Below are positions 18,446 to 27,965 of a DNA stretch of 64,000 nucleotides, piece by piece. The number at the start of each line of letters is the position of its first letter. Positions within the stretch are counted from its first letter, which is position 1. The stretch is from Sinomonas atrocyanea. GTDB taxonomy: Bacteria > Actinomycetota > Actinomycetes > Actinomycetales > Micrococcaceae. Under the pieces are notes generated by a model. That model was not told where the DNA came from, did not search any database, and saw only the letters and a list, made by a program, of their open reading frames with translations. Position numbers and translations under genes: made by a program. The stretch lies in the NCBI RefSeq assembly GCF_030812675.1, contig NZ_JAUSTE010000001.1:186001-250000 (forward strand), in the 5' to 3' direction.

Positions 18446-20290
18446 TCAGCTGCGCGGCGCGACCATGCGGCGGTACCGCCCTGCGCGCACTGACGTTGGC
18501 AGGAAGCGGTACACCGCCCGGATGCCCACGTTGCGCAGCCAGTCGGCCCGCGTGATGAAGCCCCCCGCGAGGAGCTGGTCCTGGGTGGCGACGTCGTTCG
18601 CGAGCACCCGCAGGCCGCCGCGCCGCTCGTAGGCTCCCCCCGAGACGCGGTAGCGCACGAGCGGTTCGGCGAGGTTGCGCACCGCCGCCCCGGCCGCGAT
18701 CATCCGCGCCCACAGCCAGTAGTCCTCGGCGGCCGGCACCGACTGGTACCCGCCCACTGCCTCGGCGGCGGCCCGCCTGAAGACCACCGTCGGGTGCGAG
18801 ATCGGGTTGCGGGCGCGGGCGGCCGCGCGGATCTGCGGCGGGGAGGTCGGGACCGAGCGCGTGGCGAGGACTGCCGCCTCGTCGTCGCCGATCTCCTCCA
18901 TGGCGCTGCCCACCAGGTCTGCGCCGGCCTCGATGACGGGAAGCTGGGCGGCGAACCGCCGCGGCAGCGAGATGTCGTCCGCGTCGGCCCGGGCGACGAC
19001 CGCGTGGCTGCAGGCGCCCAGGCCGAGGTCGAGGGCGGCGGTGATGCCGACGTTGGCCGGCAGGGCCAGCACCCTGACGGCGGTCGCCGGCCCCGCGATG
19101 GCCTGCGCGTCGTCGAGCGCGGCCTGGAGGTCGGCGTGCACCGGCCCGTCGCGGACGATGACAGCCTCCGCCGGCGGCCGCTCCTGCTCGGCTGTGCTCG
19201 ACGCGAGGGCACGGCGGAAGCGGCCGGCGGTGTCGCCGTCGTACACCGGCAGCAGGAGGCTGAAGGGCTCCCCTGCCGGCAGCGGCGCCGCGGGCGGGAG
19301 CTCCGGCACGGGGCGGAGCGGGTAGATGCCCGCGAGGACCTCGGCGTTGCTGCGCGGCGCGCGGAGGGCGTCCCGCATGCCCCGGGCGAGGCAGCCCGCG
19401 AGGAGCCGGCGGTCGGAGGACTTGGCGAAGGTCCTGGCCCAGATCCGCGCGGTCGCGTACGTGTACGCGAGCCGCTCCCAGGGAGCGAGCGAATGCGTGC
19501 GGCCGTAGAGCCAGAACCGGTTGCGGACCTCGTAGTAGAACCGGGGGCCGGGGTCAACGTCGGTGGTGCCGAACTTCTTGGTGTGGTGGGTGACCACGGA
19601 GCCCGGGACCTGGATCGCGTCGTGGAAGCGGGCGAGCCGCGTCGTGTACTCGAAGTCGTCCCCCCAGAGGAAGTAGTCCGCGACGGGCAGGCCGAGCGCC
19701 CGCACCGCGTCGCCGGCGAGGAAGCACGAGACGAAGGAGGCGCTGCGGATCGGGCGGGCCCCGACGGCGGCGGCGCGGCGGCGCTGGGCGGCGGTCACGC
19801 CGAGCCGCTCGCGCATCGAGTTCATGGGATGCTCGCGCCCGTCGGACCAGACCACGTGGCTGGCGAGCACGGTGGGGCGGTGCTCGGGCGCCTGCGCGTA
19901 CCGCCTCCACGCGTCGACGGCCGCGGCGAGGGTGTCGGCGTGCGGCTCGGTGTCGTCGTCCATGACCCAGACGAGGTCCGCGCCGTGGTCGAGCACCGCC
20001 CGCTCGATTCCGACGGTGAAGCCGCCGGCGCCGCCCACGTTGGCGCCGAGCTCCACGAGATCGATCGACAGGGGCGTCTCAAGCGTGCGGACGAACTCGG
20101 CCGAGCCGTCCGTCGAGGCGTTGTCCACGACCACCACCGCTGCGGGCAGCATGGTCCCGGATGCGAGGCCAGCGAGGGTGCGTGCGAGCAGGTCGCGGCG
20201 GTTGAAGCTCACGACGACGGCGACGACCCGCGGAGGCGCCTCCGCGGTCTCGGCCTCGAGGGGTGCAGGGGCGGATTCCGTGGCGCTCAT
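18446..20290 (-). CDS. two-domain family 2 glycosyltransferase
   Basis: 614 residues containing two complete GT-A modules. The first (~20-330) opens with VVAVVVSFNRRDLLARTL, has the MDDDTEP metal-binding motif near 115 and the WGDDFEYTTRL catalytic region, resembling galactofuranosyl- and rhamnosyl-transferases of the GlfT/WbbL type. The second (~345-560) opens with FSLLLPVYDGD, has DADD near 440 and the AAEDYWLWARM acceptor motif. No membrane helix is evident, so it probably acts at the inner membrane face on a lipid-linked acceptor. The ATG overlaps the Sua5 stop by 4 bp. Sugar and acceptor are unknown. Confidence 0.87.
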   Translation of the reverse strand: MSATESAPAPLEAETAEAPPRVVAVVVSFNRRDLLARTLAGLASGTMLPAAVVVVDNASTDGSAEFVRTLETPLSIDLVELGANVGGAGGFTVGIERAVLDHGADLVWVMDDDTEPHADTLAAAVDAWRRYAQAPEHRPTVLASHVVWSDGREHPMNSMRERLGVTAAQRRRAAAVGARPIRSASFVSCFLAGDAVRALGLPVADYFLWGDDFEYTTRLARFHDAIQVPGSVVTHHTKKFGTTDVDPGPRFYYEVRNRFWLYGRTHSLAPWERLAYTYATARIWARTFAKSSDRRLLAGCLARGMRDALRAPRSNAEVLAGIYPLRPVPELPPAAPLPAGEPFSLLLPVYDGDTAGRFRRALASSTAEQERPPAEAVIVRDGPVHADLQAALDDAQAIAGPATAVRVLALPANVGITAALDLGLGACSHAVVARADADDISLPRRFAAQLPVIEAGADLVGSAMEEIGDDEAAVLATRSVPTSPPQIRAAARARNPISHPTVVFRRAAAEAVGGYQSVPAAEDYWLWARMIAAGAAVRNLAEPLVRYRVSGGAYERRGGLRVLANDVATQDQLLAGGFITRADWLRNVGIRAVYRFLPTSVRAGRYRRMVAPRS

Positions 20291-21114
20291 GCGGGCGGGA
20301 GGTCTGCCTGCTCGCCGGTCCCCGGGGTCTTGGCAGGGGTTTCCCCCGCCGGGGCGTCCTCGGCGGGCGCCTCTCCCGCAGGGGCGTCATGAGGGGGCTC
20401 CGCGGCCGGGGCGTCCACGGCCGGAGGCTCCTCGCCCAGACCGAGCACGTCGGGGGCGACCTCGCGGATCGCCTCGAGGCTGAGCGCGCCCTGGCGCACG
20501 ATGCGCAGGTGCTCCCCCGTGCAGTCGATGATGGTCGAAGGCAGCCCCGCGGGCCCGGCCTCGTCCCCGTCGGCCGGGCGGAAGCCCTCCTCGAGGTAGA
20601 CCTCCACGCTCTCGGCGAGCTGCTCCCGGGCCTCCGCGGCCGTCTGGGCCGCCGCGTGGCCGGTGCGGTTCGCGCTCGAGACGGCGAGCGGGCCCGTGAT
20701 GGTCAGCAGCGCCTGGGCGAGCTCGTCGTCGGGGATGCGCAGGGCCACCGTGCCCTTGGTCTCCCCCAGGTCCCAGGTCAGCGAGGGCTGCGCGTGGAAG
20801 ATGAGCGTGAGGGGCCCGGGCCAGAACTTCTCGGCGAGGGCGCGGCCGGCAGCCGGGACGTCCGTGGCGAGGCCGTCCATGGTCTGCAGCCTCGGGATCA
20901 GCACGGGCGGGGGCATCGAGCGGCCGCGGCCCTTGGCGGCCAGGAGCGTGGCGACGGCCTGGGCCGAGAAGGCGTCGGCGGCGATGCCGTAGACCGTGTC
21001 CGTCGGCATCACGATGCACTGCTTCTGGGCGATCGCGCGCTGGGCATGGGCGAGGCCCTCGGCGCGCTGCTGGGGATCGGTGCAGTTGTAGGTCGCGGTC
21101 GTCACGGCGACCAT
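20287..21114 (-). CDS. L-threonylcarbamoyladenylate synthase (TsaC/Sua5/YrdC family)
   Basis: 275 residues. The YrdC fold spans residues ~20-225, with PTDTVYGIAADAF, the substrate loop AKGRGRSMPPPVL, and AVSSANRTGHAA. It makes threonylcarbamoyl-AMP from threonine, bicarbonate and ATP for the t6A37 modification of ANN-decoding tRNAs. Instead of a folded Sua5 domain, the last ~45 residues are a low-complexity tail rich in Ala, Pro, Glu and Asp with repeated DAPAGE units, probably disordered. It follows prmC by 34 bp, the standard actinobacterial order. Confidence 0.92.
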   Translation of the reverse strand: MVAVTTATYNCTDPQQRAEGLAHAQRAIAQKQCIVMPTDTVYGIAADAFSAQAVATLLAAKGRGRSMPPPVLIPRLQTMDGLATDVPAAGRALAEKFWPGPLTLIFHAQPSLTWDLGETKGTVALRIPDDELAQALLTITGPLAVSSANRTGHAAAQTAAEAREQLAESVEVYLEEGFRPADGDEAGPAGLPSTIIDCTGEHLRIVRQGALSLEAIREVAPDVLGLGEEPPAVDAPAAEPPHDAPAGEAPAEDAPAGETPAKTPGTGEQADLPPA

Positions 21115-21148
21115 TCTTCCACGGGCTCTGCCGTGCCCCGTCCGGGCC

Positions 21149-22147
21149 TCACCGGCGCACGGCGCTCGTGGCGCGCGGCAGGCCGTTGAGGTCGGTGTGC
21201 GAGCGCACCTCAGTCCAGTGCGGGCTCGACGCCAGCCGTCCGGCGATGCGCCCGGCCTGCACCTCGGCGTGCTCCATGACCAGGAACCCGCCGGGGACGA
21301 GGAGCCGCGCAGCCGTGGCCGCGGCGGCGAGCGGAAGCTCGAGGCCGCCGTCGGCGCCCCCGTAGAGCGCCATCTCGGGATCGTGCAGGGCCGCTTCCGG
21401 GTCCCGCGGGACCATGTCCGGCGGGATGTACGGCGGGTTCGTCACCACCACGTCCACGGTGCCGTCCAGCTCCGGCAGCGCCGTGCGCAGGTCGCCGCGC
21501 ACGAGCCGGACACGGCCGCCCACCTCGGGCAGCGCGAGGTTCCGCGCCGCCCACGCGTGCGCGAGCTCCGACAGCTCGACCGCGTGGACGACGGCGCCGG
21601 GCACCTCGTGCGCCACGGACGCGGCGATTGCCCCCGACCCCGTGCCGAGGTCGACGACGACGGGGCGCCGGCCCGCGCGGGCCGGCCCCGCGGCGTCGGC
21701 CGCGTCCTCCGGGGCGGGAGCGAGCGCGGGCGGGAAGTGCTCCGCGATCCAGTCCAGGGCCACCTGGACCACGCACTCGGTCTCGGGCCTGGGGACGAAC
21801 ACGCCCGGCCCGACCGCGAGGGTGAGGTGGCGGAAGGGCGCCCTGCCCGTGAGGTGCTGCAGCGGCACGCGCCGGGCGCGCTCCGCGACCAGGTCCCAGA
21901 ACCCGTCCGGGACGGGATGGCCGGCGATCGCAAGCGCCCGCAGGCGCCCCAGGCCCCCGCCGCCCAGCAGGTCCCCCGCGGGCGCATGGGCGAGCAGGTG
22001 CTCTGCGAGGAGCTCCGCGTCGACGCGCGGGCTCGGCACGCCCGCCTCGGCCAGGATCGCGGCTGCGCGCCGCAGCGCGGCGCCGAGGTCGCCCTCGGCC
22101 TCCGGCAGCGCTCCCCCGCCGGGCCCGCGGCCGACCCCGTCGGTCAT
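21149..22147 (-). CDS. prmC: peptide chain release factor N5-glutamine methyltransferase
   Basis: 332 residues. Residues 20-110 are the helical substrate-recognition domain. The catalytic domain has SAM-binding [16 protein letters not shown] and the signature [10 protein letters not shown] that holds the target glutamine. PrmC methylates the GGQ glutamine of release factors; its likely substrate RF1 is encoded directly upstream, with start and stop overlapping by 4 bp. An Ala/Pro-rich insert (~165-180) follows the PRPETE motif and is lineage-typical. Confidence 0.95.
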   Translation of the reverse strand: MTDGVGRGPGGGALPEAEGDLGAALRRAAAILAEAGVPSPRVDAELLAEHLLAHAPAGDLLGGGGLGRLRALAIAGHPVPDGFWDLVAERARRVPLQHLTGRAPFRHLTLAVGPGVFVPRPETECVVQVALDWIAEHFPPALAPAPEDAADAAGPARAGRRPVVVDLGTGSGAIAASVAHEVPGAVVHAVELSELAHAWAARNLALPEVGGRVRLVRGDLRTALPELDGTVDVVVTNPPYIPPDMVPRDPEAALHDPEMALYGGADGGLELPLAAAATAARLLVPGGFLVMEHAEVQAGRIAGRLASSPHWTEVRSHTDLNGLPRATSAVRR

Positions 22148-23217
22148 TCGCCGAGCGCCTCGAGCCGGTGCTGCTCGTCCATGTCGATGCAGGACTGGAT
22201 GACCGGGCCGATGTCTCCGTCCATGACCGCGTCGAGGTTGTACGCCTTGTACCCGGTGCGGTGGTCCGCGATCCGGTTCTCGGGGTAGTTGTAGGTGCGG
22301 ATGCGCTCGGAGCGGTCCATGGTGCGCACCTGGGATTTGCGCGCCTCGGCGTTCTCGGCGTCGATCTGCTCCTGCTGGTGCGCGAGCAGGCGGGAGCGGA
22401 GCACGCGCATGGCGGCCTCGCGGTTCTGCAGCTGGGACTTCTCGTTCTGCATCGCCACCACGATGCCCGTGGGCAGGTGGGTGATGCGCACGGCTGAGTC
22501 CGTCGTGTTGACGCTCTGCCCGCCGGGACCCGAGGAACGGTAGACGTCGATCTTGAGGTCGTTGGCGCTGATCTCGATCTCCTCGGGCTCGTCCACCTCG
22601 GGGAAGACGAGGACGCCGGCGGCGGAGGTGTGGATGCGGCCCTGCGACTCGGTGACTGGCACGCGCTGGACGCGGTGCACGCCGCCCTCGTACTTGAGGT
22701 GGGCGAACACGCCCTCGGCCGGGTCATTCGAGCTGCCCTTGACCGCGATCTGGATGTCCTTGTACCCGCCGAGGTCCGACTCGGTCGAGGAGAGCACCTC
22801 GGTCTTCCAGCCCTTCGACTCGGCGTAGCGCGTGTACATGCGGGTGAGGTCGGCAGCGAAGAGCGCCGCCTCGTCGCCGCCCTCGCCACCCTTGATCTCG
22901 AGGATCACGTTGCGGGCGTCGTTGGGGTCCCGCGGGATGAGGAGCCGGCGCAGCTTCTCCTGGGCGTTCTCGTGCCCTTCCTTGAGGACCGGGACCTCGG
23001 CCGCGAACTCGGGATCCTCCTCGGCCATCTCCTCGGCCGCCTCGAGGTCGTCGCCGAGCTGCTTCCAGCGGTTGTAGGCCTCGACGATGCCGTTGAGCTG
23101 GGCGGACCGCCGCCCGAGCTTCCGCGCCTGCGCCTGGTCCTGGTAGACCGCGGGGTCGCTGAGCTGCTTCTGGATCTCGGCGTGCTCGTCCAGCAGTCCT
23201 TGCACGGACTCGAACAT
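22144..23217 (-). CDS. prfA: peptide chain release factor 1
   Basis: 357 residues. It recognises UAA and UAG stops: the tripeptide PVT at 187-189 is the RF1-type anticodon-like motif (RF2 would have SPF). The GGQ motif at 232-234 triggers peptide release. The N-terminal helical domain and the [11 protein letters not shown] loop are as in the family. The frame is open for ~90 codons upstream, but the ATG at 23217 starts with [15 protein letters not shown], which matches RF1. prmC follows directly. The bL31 gene (rpmE) often found just upstream in actinobacteria is absent. Confidence 0.97.
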   Translation of the reverse strand: MFESVQGLLDEHAEIQKQLSDPAVYQDQAQARKLGRRSAQLNGIVEAYNRWKQLGDDLEAAEEMAEEDPEFAAEVPVLKEGHENAQEKLRRLLIPRDPNDARNVILEIKGGEGGDEAALFAADLTRMYTRYAESKGWKTEVLSSTESDLGGYKDIQIAVKGSSNDPAEGVFAHLKYEGGVHRVQRVPVTESQGRIHTSAAGVLVFPEVDEPEEIEISANDLKIDVYRSSGPGGQSVNTTDSAVRITHLPTGIVVAMQNEKSQLQNREAAMRVLRSRLLAHQQEQIDAENAEARKSQVRTMDRSERIRTYNYPENRIADHRTGYKAYNLDAVMDGDIGPVIQSCIDMDEQHRLEALGE

Positions 23218-23282
23218 GTGAGGGCCTTTCTGGGGGGTGCAGGAGGAAGGGGTGAGCCGGTACCGGCTCGCAGAGGACGACG

Positions 23283-23322
23283 ACGGCGGCCGGGCCCGGG
23301 TTCTCCCGGGCCCGGCCGCCGT
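23283..23322 (-). terminator. strong hairpin between rho and prfA
   Basis: A perfect 18-bp GC-rich stem with a 4-nt loop begins 9 bp beyond the rho stop. There is no T-tract on either strand. Its position suggests it ends or protects the 3' end of the rho mRNA before prfA. Confidence 0.7.
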
Positions 23323-23330
23323 GGGGGGCG

Positions 23331-25508
23331 CTAGTGCCTGTCGCTCTCGCCCTTGCCGGCGAGCGTCGTCTTCTGCACCTGCAGGAGGAACTCGACGTTC
23401 GACCCGGTCTCGCGGATCTTCGTGGTGAGCAGCTCGAGGGCCTGCTGCGTGTCGAGGCCCGAGAGCACGCGGCGCAGGCGCCACATGATCTTGACCTCTT
23501 CCGGCGAGAGCAGGTTCTCCTCGCGGCGCGTGCCGGACGCGTTGACGTCCACAGCCGGGAAGATGCGCTTGTCCGCGAGGGCGCGGGACAGGCGGAGCTC
23601 CATGTTGCCGGTGCCCTTGAACTCCTCGAAGATGACCTCGTCCATCTTGGAGCCGGTCTCCACGAGCGCGGTGGCCAGGATCGTCAGCGAGCCGCCGTTC
23701 TCGATGTTGCGCGCCGCCCCGAAGAAGCGCTTCGGCGGGTAGAGCGCGGCCGAGTCGACGCCGCCGGAGAGGATGCGGCCCGAGGCCGGCGCGGCGAGGT
23801 TGTAGGCGCGGCCGAGCCGGGTCATCGAGTCGAGGAGCACCACGACGTCCATGCCCATCTCGACGAGGCGCTTGGCACGCTCGATCGCGAGCTCGGCGAC
23901 CGTCGTGTGGTCGTCCGCCGGACGGTCGAAGGTCGAGGCGATGACCTCGCCCTTGACCGAGCGCTGCATGTCCGTGACCTCTTCGGGCCGCTCGTCCACG
24001 AGCACCATCATGAGGTGGACCTCAGGGTTGTTGATGGTGATCGCGTTCGCGATGGACTGCAGGATCAGCGTCTTGCCGGCCTTGGGCGGGGAGACGATGA
24101 GGCCGCGCTGGCCCTTGCCGATCGGCGCGACCAGGTCGATGACGCGCGGGCCGATCTTCTTGGGGTCCGTCTCGAGGCGGAGGCGCTCCGAGGGGTAGAG
24201 CGGGACGAGCTTGGTGAACTCGACCCGGTTCTTCATCTCCTCGGGGCTCTTGCCGTTGACGCTCGTGACGCGCACGAGGGCGTTGAACTTCTGGCGGTTG
24301 CTGCCGTGCCGGCCGCCGCCCTGGGCGCCGCCGCCCTGGTTCTCCTCGCCGTCGCGCGGGGCGCGGATGGCGCCCACGACCGCGTCGCCCTTGCGCAGGC
24401 CGTACTTCTTGACCTGGGTGAGGGGGACGTAGACGTCGTTCGGGCCCGGGAGGTAGCCGGAGGTGCGGATGAAGGCGTAGTTCTCGAGGACGTCGAGGAT
24501 GCCGGCGACGGGCAGGAGGACATCGTCCTCGGTCACCTCGGTCTCGTCGACCTCGGGGCCGGCGTTGCGGCCGCGGCGGCGCTCGTTGCGGTCGCGGAAG
24601 CGGTCGTTGCGGCCGCCCTGCTGGGCCTCGTCGCGGTCACGGCCGCGGCGGTTGCGGCGGGAGCGGCGCGAGCCGCCCTCATCGCCTTCGCCCTCGTCGC
24701 GGCGGCGGTCCTGGCGCTCGGAACGGTCCTGGCCCTCGCCGCCGTCGCGGCGGCGGTCCTGGCGCTCGGAACGGTCCTGGCGCTCGCCCTCGTCGCGGCG
24801 GCGCTCCTGGCGCTCGGACCGGTCCTGCTGGCCGCGATCGCGGCGGCCGCGGCCCTCGCCGGCCTCCTCGTGGCGGCCCTCGGCCTCCGACGGAGCAGCC
24901 TGGCCGGCCTCTGCGCGCTCGGGGGCAGCCGCTTCGGCGGCGCCCTCCTCGCGGGCGGGCTGGGTGGCCTCGGCGGCCCCCTGCCCGGCCTCTGCGCGGC
25001 GGTTGCGGTTGCGGGTGCGGCTCGGGCGCGTCCCGGCCTCAGGGGCCTCCTGCGCTGCAGGGGCGGCCTCGGGGGCGGAGGCAGCGGCCTCCGGGGCGGC
25101 CGACGGCGCGGCCTCGGCCGGGGCGGCCTGCTCCCCGGCGGTGGGGGTCACCACGCCGTCGCTGCCCGCACGGCGGCGGGTGCGGCCACGGCCGCGGGCC
25201 GGGGCGGCAGCCTCGGCCTCGGCCTCGGCCGCCGGGGCGGCGGGCTGCGTCTCGGGCAGGGGAAGCTCGGCGGTGGCCTCGGCCTTCGCGGCCGGGCGGC
25301 GGCGCTCGGCGGGACGGGCCGGCGGCTCGCCCTTCTGGTGGGCGGTGATCGCGGCGACAAGGTCGCCCTTGCGCATGCGGGACCCACCGGTGATGCCCAG
25401 CTGGGACGCCAAGGCCTGCAACTGCGCGAGCTTGAGGCCGGCGATCCCCTTGGACTCGGACGCGGAGGAGGCTTCCACTGCTGGGTTCAGCTCAGTGGTC
25501 TGTGTCAC
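23331..25508 (-). CDS. rho: transcription termination factor Rho with a long arginine-rich insert
   Basis: 725 residues against ~420 for E. coli Rho. The N-terminal Rho-N helix bundle (residues ~24-57, [18 protein letters not shown]) is separated from the RNA-binding OB domain (from ~332, [19 protein letters not shown]) by about 270 residues rich in Ala, Glu and Arg, including three copies of a 16-residue Arg/Asp/Gln repeat at 227-274. The motor domain has Walker A SPPKAGKT, the Q-loop and R-loop, and a conserved C-terminus. Such inserts are usual in high-GC actinobacteria, where they add RNA affinity. It lies 337 bp from thrB and is probably its own unit. Confidence 0.96.
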   Translation of the reverse strand: MTQTTELNPAVEASSASESKGIAGLKLAQLQALASQLGITGGSRMRKGDLVAAITAHQKGEPPARPAERRRPAAKAEATAELPLPETQPAAPAAEAEAEAAAPARGRGRTRRRAGSDGVVTPTAGEQAAPAEAAPSAAPEAAASAPEAAPAAQEAPEAGTRPSRTRNRNRRAEAGQGAAEATQPAREEGAAEAAAPERAEAGQAAPSEAEGRHEEAGEGRGRRDRGQQDRSERQERRRDEGERQDRSERQDRRRDGGEGQDRSERQDRRRDEGEGDEGGSRRSRRNRRGRDRDEAQQGGRNDRFRDRNERRRGRNAGPEVDETEVTEDDVLLPVAGILDVLENYAFIRTSGYLPGPNDVYVPLTQVKKYGLRKGDAVVGAIRAPRDGEENQGGGAQGGGRHGSNRQKFNALVRVTSVNGKSPEEMKNRVEFTKLVPLYPSERLRLETDPKKIGPRVIDLVAPIGKGQRGLIVSPPKAGKTLILQSIANAITINNPEVHLMMVLVDERPEEVTDMQRSVKGEVIASTFDRPADDHTTVAELAIERAKRLVEMGMDVVVLLDSMTRLGRAYNLAAPASGRILSGGVDSAALYPPKRFFGAARNIENGGSLTILATALVETGSKMDEVIFEEFKGTGNMELRLSRALADKRIFPAVDVNASGTRREENLLSPEEVKIMWRLRRVLSGLDTQQALELLTTKIRETGSNVEFLLQVQKTTLAGKGESDRH
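24687..24830 (-). repeat. three 48-bp tandem repeats inside rho
   Basis: Three consecutive 48-bp units encode residues 227-242, 243-258 and 259-274, each close to [15 protein letters not shown]. The unit is a multiple of three, so copy number could change without a frameshift. It lies in the disordered RNA-binding insert. Confidence 0.85.
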
Positions 25509-25845
25509 GGATGGTCCTTCCGGAGTCGAGACGCCGGCTTCTCATGGTCCGGCGCATCGTGGTCGTGGCCGCCGACGAGAGCGGCGGCCAGGCTGTGGCG
25601 CTGCGAGGCCAGATGGCCGGGCAGCACCGTAGTCATTCAGCCCGCCCCGAGCCTGAGTGGCCTTCGGTGCCGCTGCTGCCGCGCGGAGAAGGCGCAGGCA
25701 GCCGGACCGAGGCACAGAGCTGGAGGGGCGGCACCCATGGCACGGAGCTGGATCACGGAGGCGGCGCGCAGTGCCCGGGCCTAGTCGCCGAGGGCAGATT
25801 CACCACTGGAAATTTCACCGATGGAAATTTTACCGCTGAACAGAT
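25509..25845 (-). other. rho upstream region with hairpin and repeat array
   Basis: 337 bp without a gene between the end of thrB and the start of rho, both read on the minus strand. It holds a 9-bp perfect hairpin at 25566-25590 (arms TGGCCGCCG and CGGCGGCCA) about 60 nt before the rho start, and a 15-nt-period TTYACC repeat array near 25799-25850. rho leaders are often involved in autoregulation; nothing here proves that. I see no clear -10 box. Confidence 0.55.
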
Positions 25846-25850
25846 TTACC
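25799..25850. repeat. four-copy TTYACC direct-repeat array, ~15-nt period
   Basis: TTCACC at 25799 and 25814, then TTTACC at 25829 and 25845. The spacers (for example ACTGGAAAT and GATGGAAAT) are partly conserved. The block is strikingly AT-rich for this genome and the last copy overlaps the thrB stop codon. Confidence 0.75.
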
Positions 25851-26844
25851 GTGGGTGCACGTCCACTCTAGCACCTTCGCGGTCCACGGCCAGACGCGCA
25901 ACACGCCAGCGTGTCACGGCCACCGCGCCCTGCTCCGCGTCGAACACCCCGTGGGTGAAGCGCTCGACGGCGGCCTGCACCTCGCGCGCCTCCTCCTCGC
26001 CGTCGGCGAGGGCGAGCACGGTGGGTCCCGCGCCGGAGACGACGGCCGCGTGGCCCTCGGCCCGCAGGGCCGCGATCAGCCGCGCGCTGGGCTCCATCGC
26101 GCTCGAGCGGTAGCCCTGGTGGAGGTAGTCCTCCGTGGCCGGAAGGAGCAGCGACGGGTCCTTCGTGAGCGCGTGCACGAGCAGGGCCGCGCGGCCGGCG
26201 TTCGCCGCGGCCGCGTGGTGCGGCACCGACGAGGGCAGGAGCGAGCGTGCCAGCTCGGTCGAGAGCTCGTAGTCGGGGATCGCCACGATGGGCACGACGC
26301 TGGGCGCGACCTCGGCGATGGCGGTCCGGAACGCCTCCCCGTCCTGCCACGAGAGGGCGAGGGAGCCAAAGATCGCGGGCGCCACGTTGTCCGGGTGCCC
26401 CTCGATCTCGCTGCAGAGCTGGAGCGCCCACGCCCGGTCCGGGCGGTCCCCCGGGGCCACGAGCGCCGCGGCCGCAAGGACCGCAGCCACCGTCGCCGAG
26501 GCAGACGAGCCCAGGCCGCGGCCGTGCGGGCTCACGTTCTCGGCCGTCAGGGCCAGGCCGGCGTGCCGGTAGCCGAGGCGTGCGAGCGCGGCCTCGAGGG
26601 TGCGGACCACGAGGTGGCTCTCGTCGCGAGGGAGGGTGTCGGCGCCCTCGCCGCGCAGCTCGAAGGCGAGGCCGCCGCCGTCGGTCGTCTCGACGGTCAC
26701 GGTGTCGTACATCGCCAGGGCCAGCCCCAGGCTGTCGTATCCCGGGCCGAGGTTCGCGCTCGTCGCCGGGACGCGCACGGTGACGCGCTGCCCGGCGGCG
26801 ACGGTGCGCAGCGACTCGGCGGCCGCCGTCGTCGGTGCCGTCAT
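25846..26844 (-). CDS. thrB: homoserine kinase
   Basis: 332 residues, GHMP kinase family. It phosphorylates homoserine for threonine synthesis. Motif 1 is VRVPATSANLGPGYDSLGLAL, motif 2 is VSPHGRGLGSSASA (ATP phosphate loop), and motif 3 is VVSGAGPTVLAL. The ATG at 26844 is 8 bp after the thrC stop. The open frame continues upstream but overlaps thrC wholly, so it is not used. Last gene of the argS-thrB cluster. Confidence 0.96.
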   Translation of the reverse strand: MTAPTTAAAESLRTVAAGQRVTVRVPATSANLGPGYDSLGLALAMYDTVTVETTDGGGLAFELRGEGADTLPRDESHLVVRTLEAALARLGYRHAGLALTAENVSPHGRGLGSSASATVAAVLAAAALVAPGDRPDRAWALQLCSEIEGHPDNVAPAIFGSLALSWQDGEAFRTAIAEVAPSVVPIVAIPDYELSTELARSLLPSSVPHHAAAANAGRAALLVHALTKDPSLLLPATEDYLHQGYRSSAMEPSARLIAALRAEGHAAVVSGAGPTVLALADGEEEAREVQAAVERFTHGVFDAEQGAVAVTRWRVARLAVDREGARVDVHPR

Positions 26845-26852
26845 CGGCGGCC

Positions 26853-27965
26853 CTACTCGAGGCCCAGCGCGGCGGCGACGCTCACGACGTCGTTGCCCAC
26901 CTTGACGGGCTCGACCTCGCCGCCGTCGGCGGTGCGGAGGGCCCACTGCGGGTCCTTGAGGCCGTGGCCCGTCACCGTGCACACGATGGTCTTCCCGGTC
27001 GGGACGCGGCCGGCCTCGTGCATCTTGATCAGGCCGGCCACGCTCGCGGCGGAGCCGGGCTCGACGAAGACGCCCTCGCGGGCGGAGAGCCAGCGGTGCG
27101 CCGAGAGGATCTCCTCGTCGGTCACGGCGTCGATGAGGCCGCCGGACTCGTCGCGGGCGGCGACGGCGGTCTCCCACGAGGCAGGGTTGCCGATCCGGAT
27201 CGCGGTGGCGATCGTCTCGGGGTGGGTGATGGGGTGCCCGGCCACGAAGGGCGCGGCGCCGGCGGCCTGGAAGCCCCACATGACGGGCAGTCTCGTGGAG
27301 ACGGCCTCGAGCGTGCGCGCGGGCGCACCGTCGAACGCGTACTCCGTGGCCGTGGCGTACTCCTTGTAGCCCTTCCAGTACGCCGAGATGTTGCCCGCGT
27401 TGCCCACCGGGAGCACGTGGATGTCCGGCGCGTCGCCGAGCGCGTCGACAATCTCGAACGCCGCGGTCTTCTGCCCCTGGATGCGCGCCGGGTTCACCGA
27501 GTTCACGAGGAAGACCGGGTACGCGTCGGCGAGCTTGCGGGCGATCTCAAGGCAGTCGTCGAAGTTGCCGTCGACCTGGAGCAGGGTCGCGCCGTGGGCG
27601 ATCGCCTGGCTGAGCTTGCCCATCGCGATCTTGCCCTCGGGCACGAGGACCGCGCAGGTGAGCCCCGCGGAGGTGGCGTAGGCCGCGGCGGACGCCGACG
27701 TGTTGCCGGTCGACGCGCACACCACGGCCTGGGCCCCGGCCTGGACGGCGGCCGTCATCGCCATGGTCATGCCACGGTCCTTGAACGAGCCGGTCGGGTT
27801 CATGCCCTCGACCTTGAGGTAGACCGTCGAGCCGGTCAGCTCGGAGAGCTTCTGGGCGTGCACCAGCGGGGTGCCGCCCTCGCCGAGCGTGATCACGCGC
27901 GTCGAGGCGGTGACGGGCAGGCGGTCTGCATACTCGCGGATGACTCCGCGCCACTGGTGGGCCAC
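26853..27965 (-). CDS. thrC: threonine synthase
   Basis: 370 residues, PLP fold type II, short actinobacterial form. The PLP lysine is K62 in [10 protein letters not shown]; the phosphate cup is [13 protein letters not shown]; the glycine-rich [13 protein letters not shown] loop follows. It converts O-phosphohomoserine to threonine. The GTG start shares one base with the hom stop (TAGTG), so translation is coupled. Confidence 0.97.
   Translation of the reverse strand: MAHQWRGVIREYADRLPVTASTRVITLGEGGTPLVHAQKLSELTGSTVYLKVEGMNPTGSFKDRGMTMAMTAAVQAGAQAVVCASTGNTSASAAAYATSAGLTCAVLVPEGKIAMGKLSQAIAHGATLLQVDGNFDDCLEIARKLADAYPVFLVNSVNPARIQGQKTAAFEIVDALGDAPDIHVLPVGNAGNISAYWKGYKEYATATEYAFDGAPARTLEAVSTRLPVMWGFQAAGAAPFVAGHPITHPETIATAIRIGNPASWETAVAARDESGGLIDAVTDEEILSAHRWLSAREGVFVEPGSAASVAGLIKMHEAGRVPTGKTIVCTVTGHGLKDPQWALRTADGGEVEPVKVGNDVVSVAAALGLE

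Noticed and set aside
23334-25784. An 816-codon plus-strand frame across rho, rich in Ala, Leu, Gly and Val.
   Set aside because: It is antisense to rho. Its hydrophobic stretch comes from reading the rho insert backwards and is not a real membrane protein.
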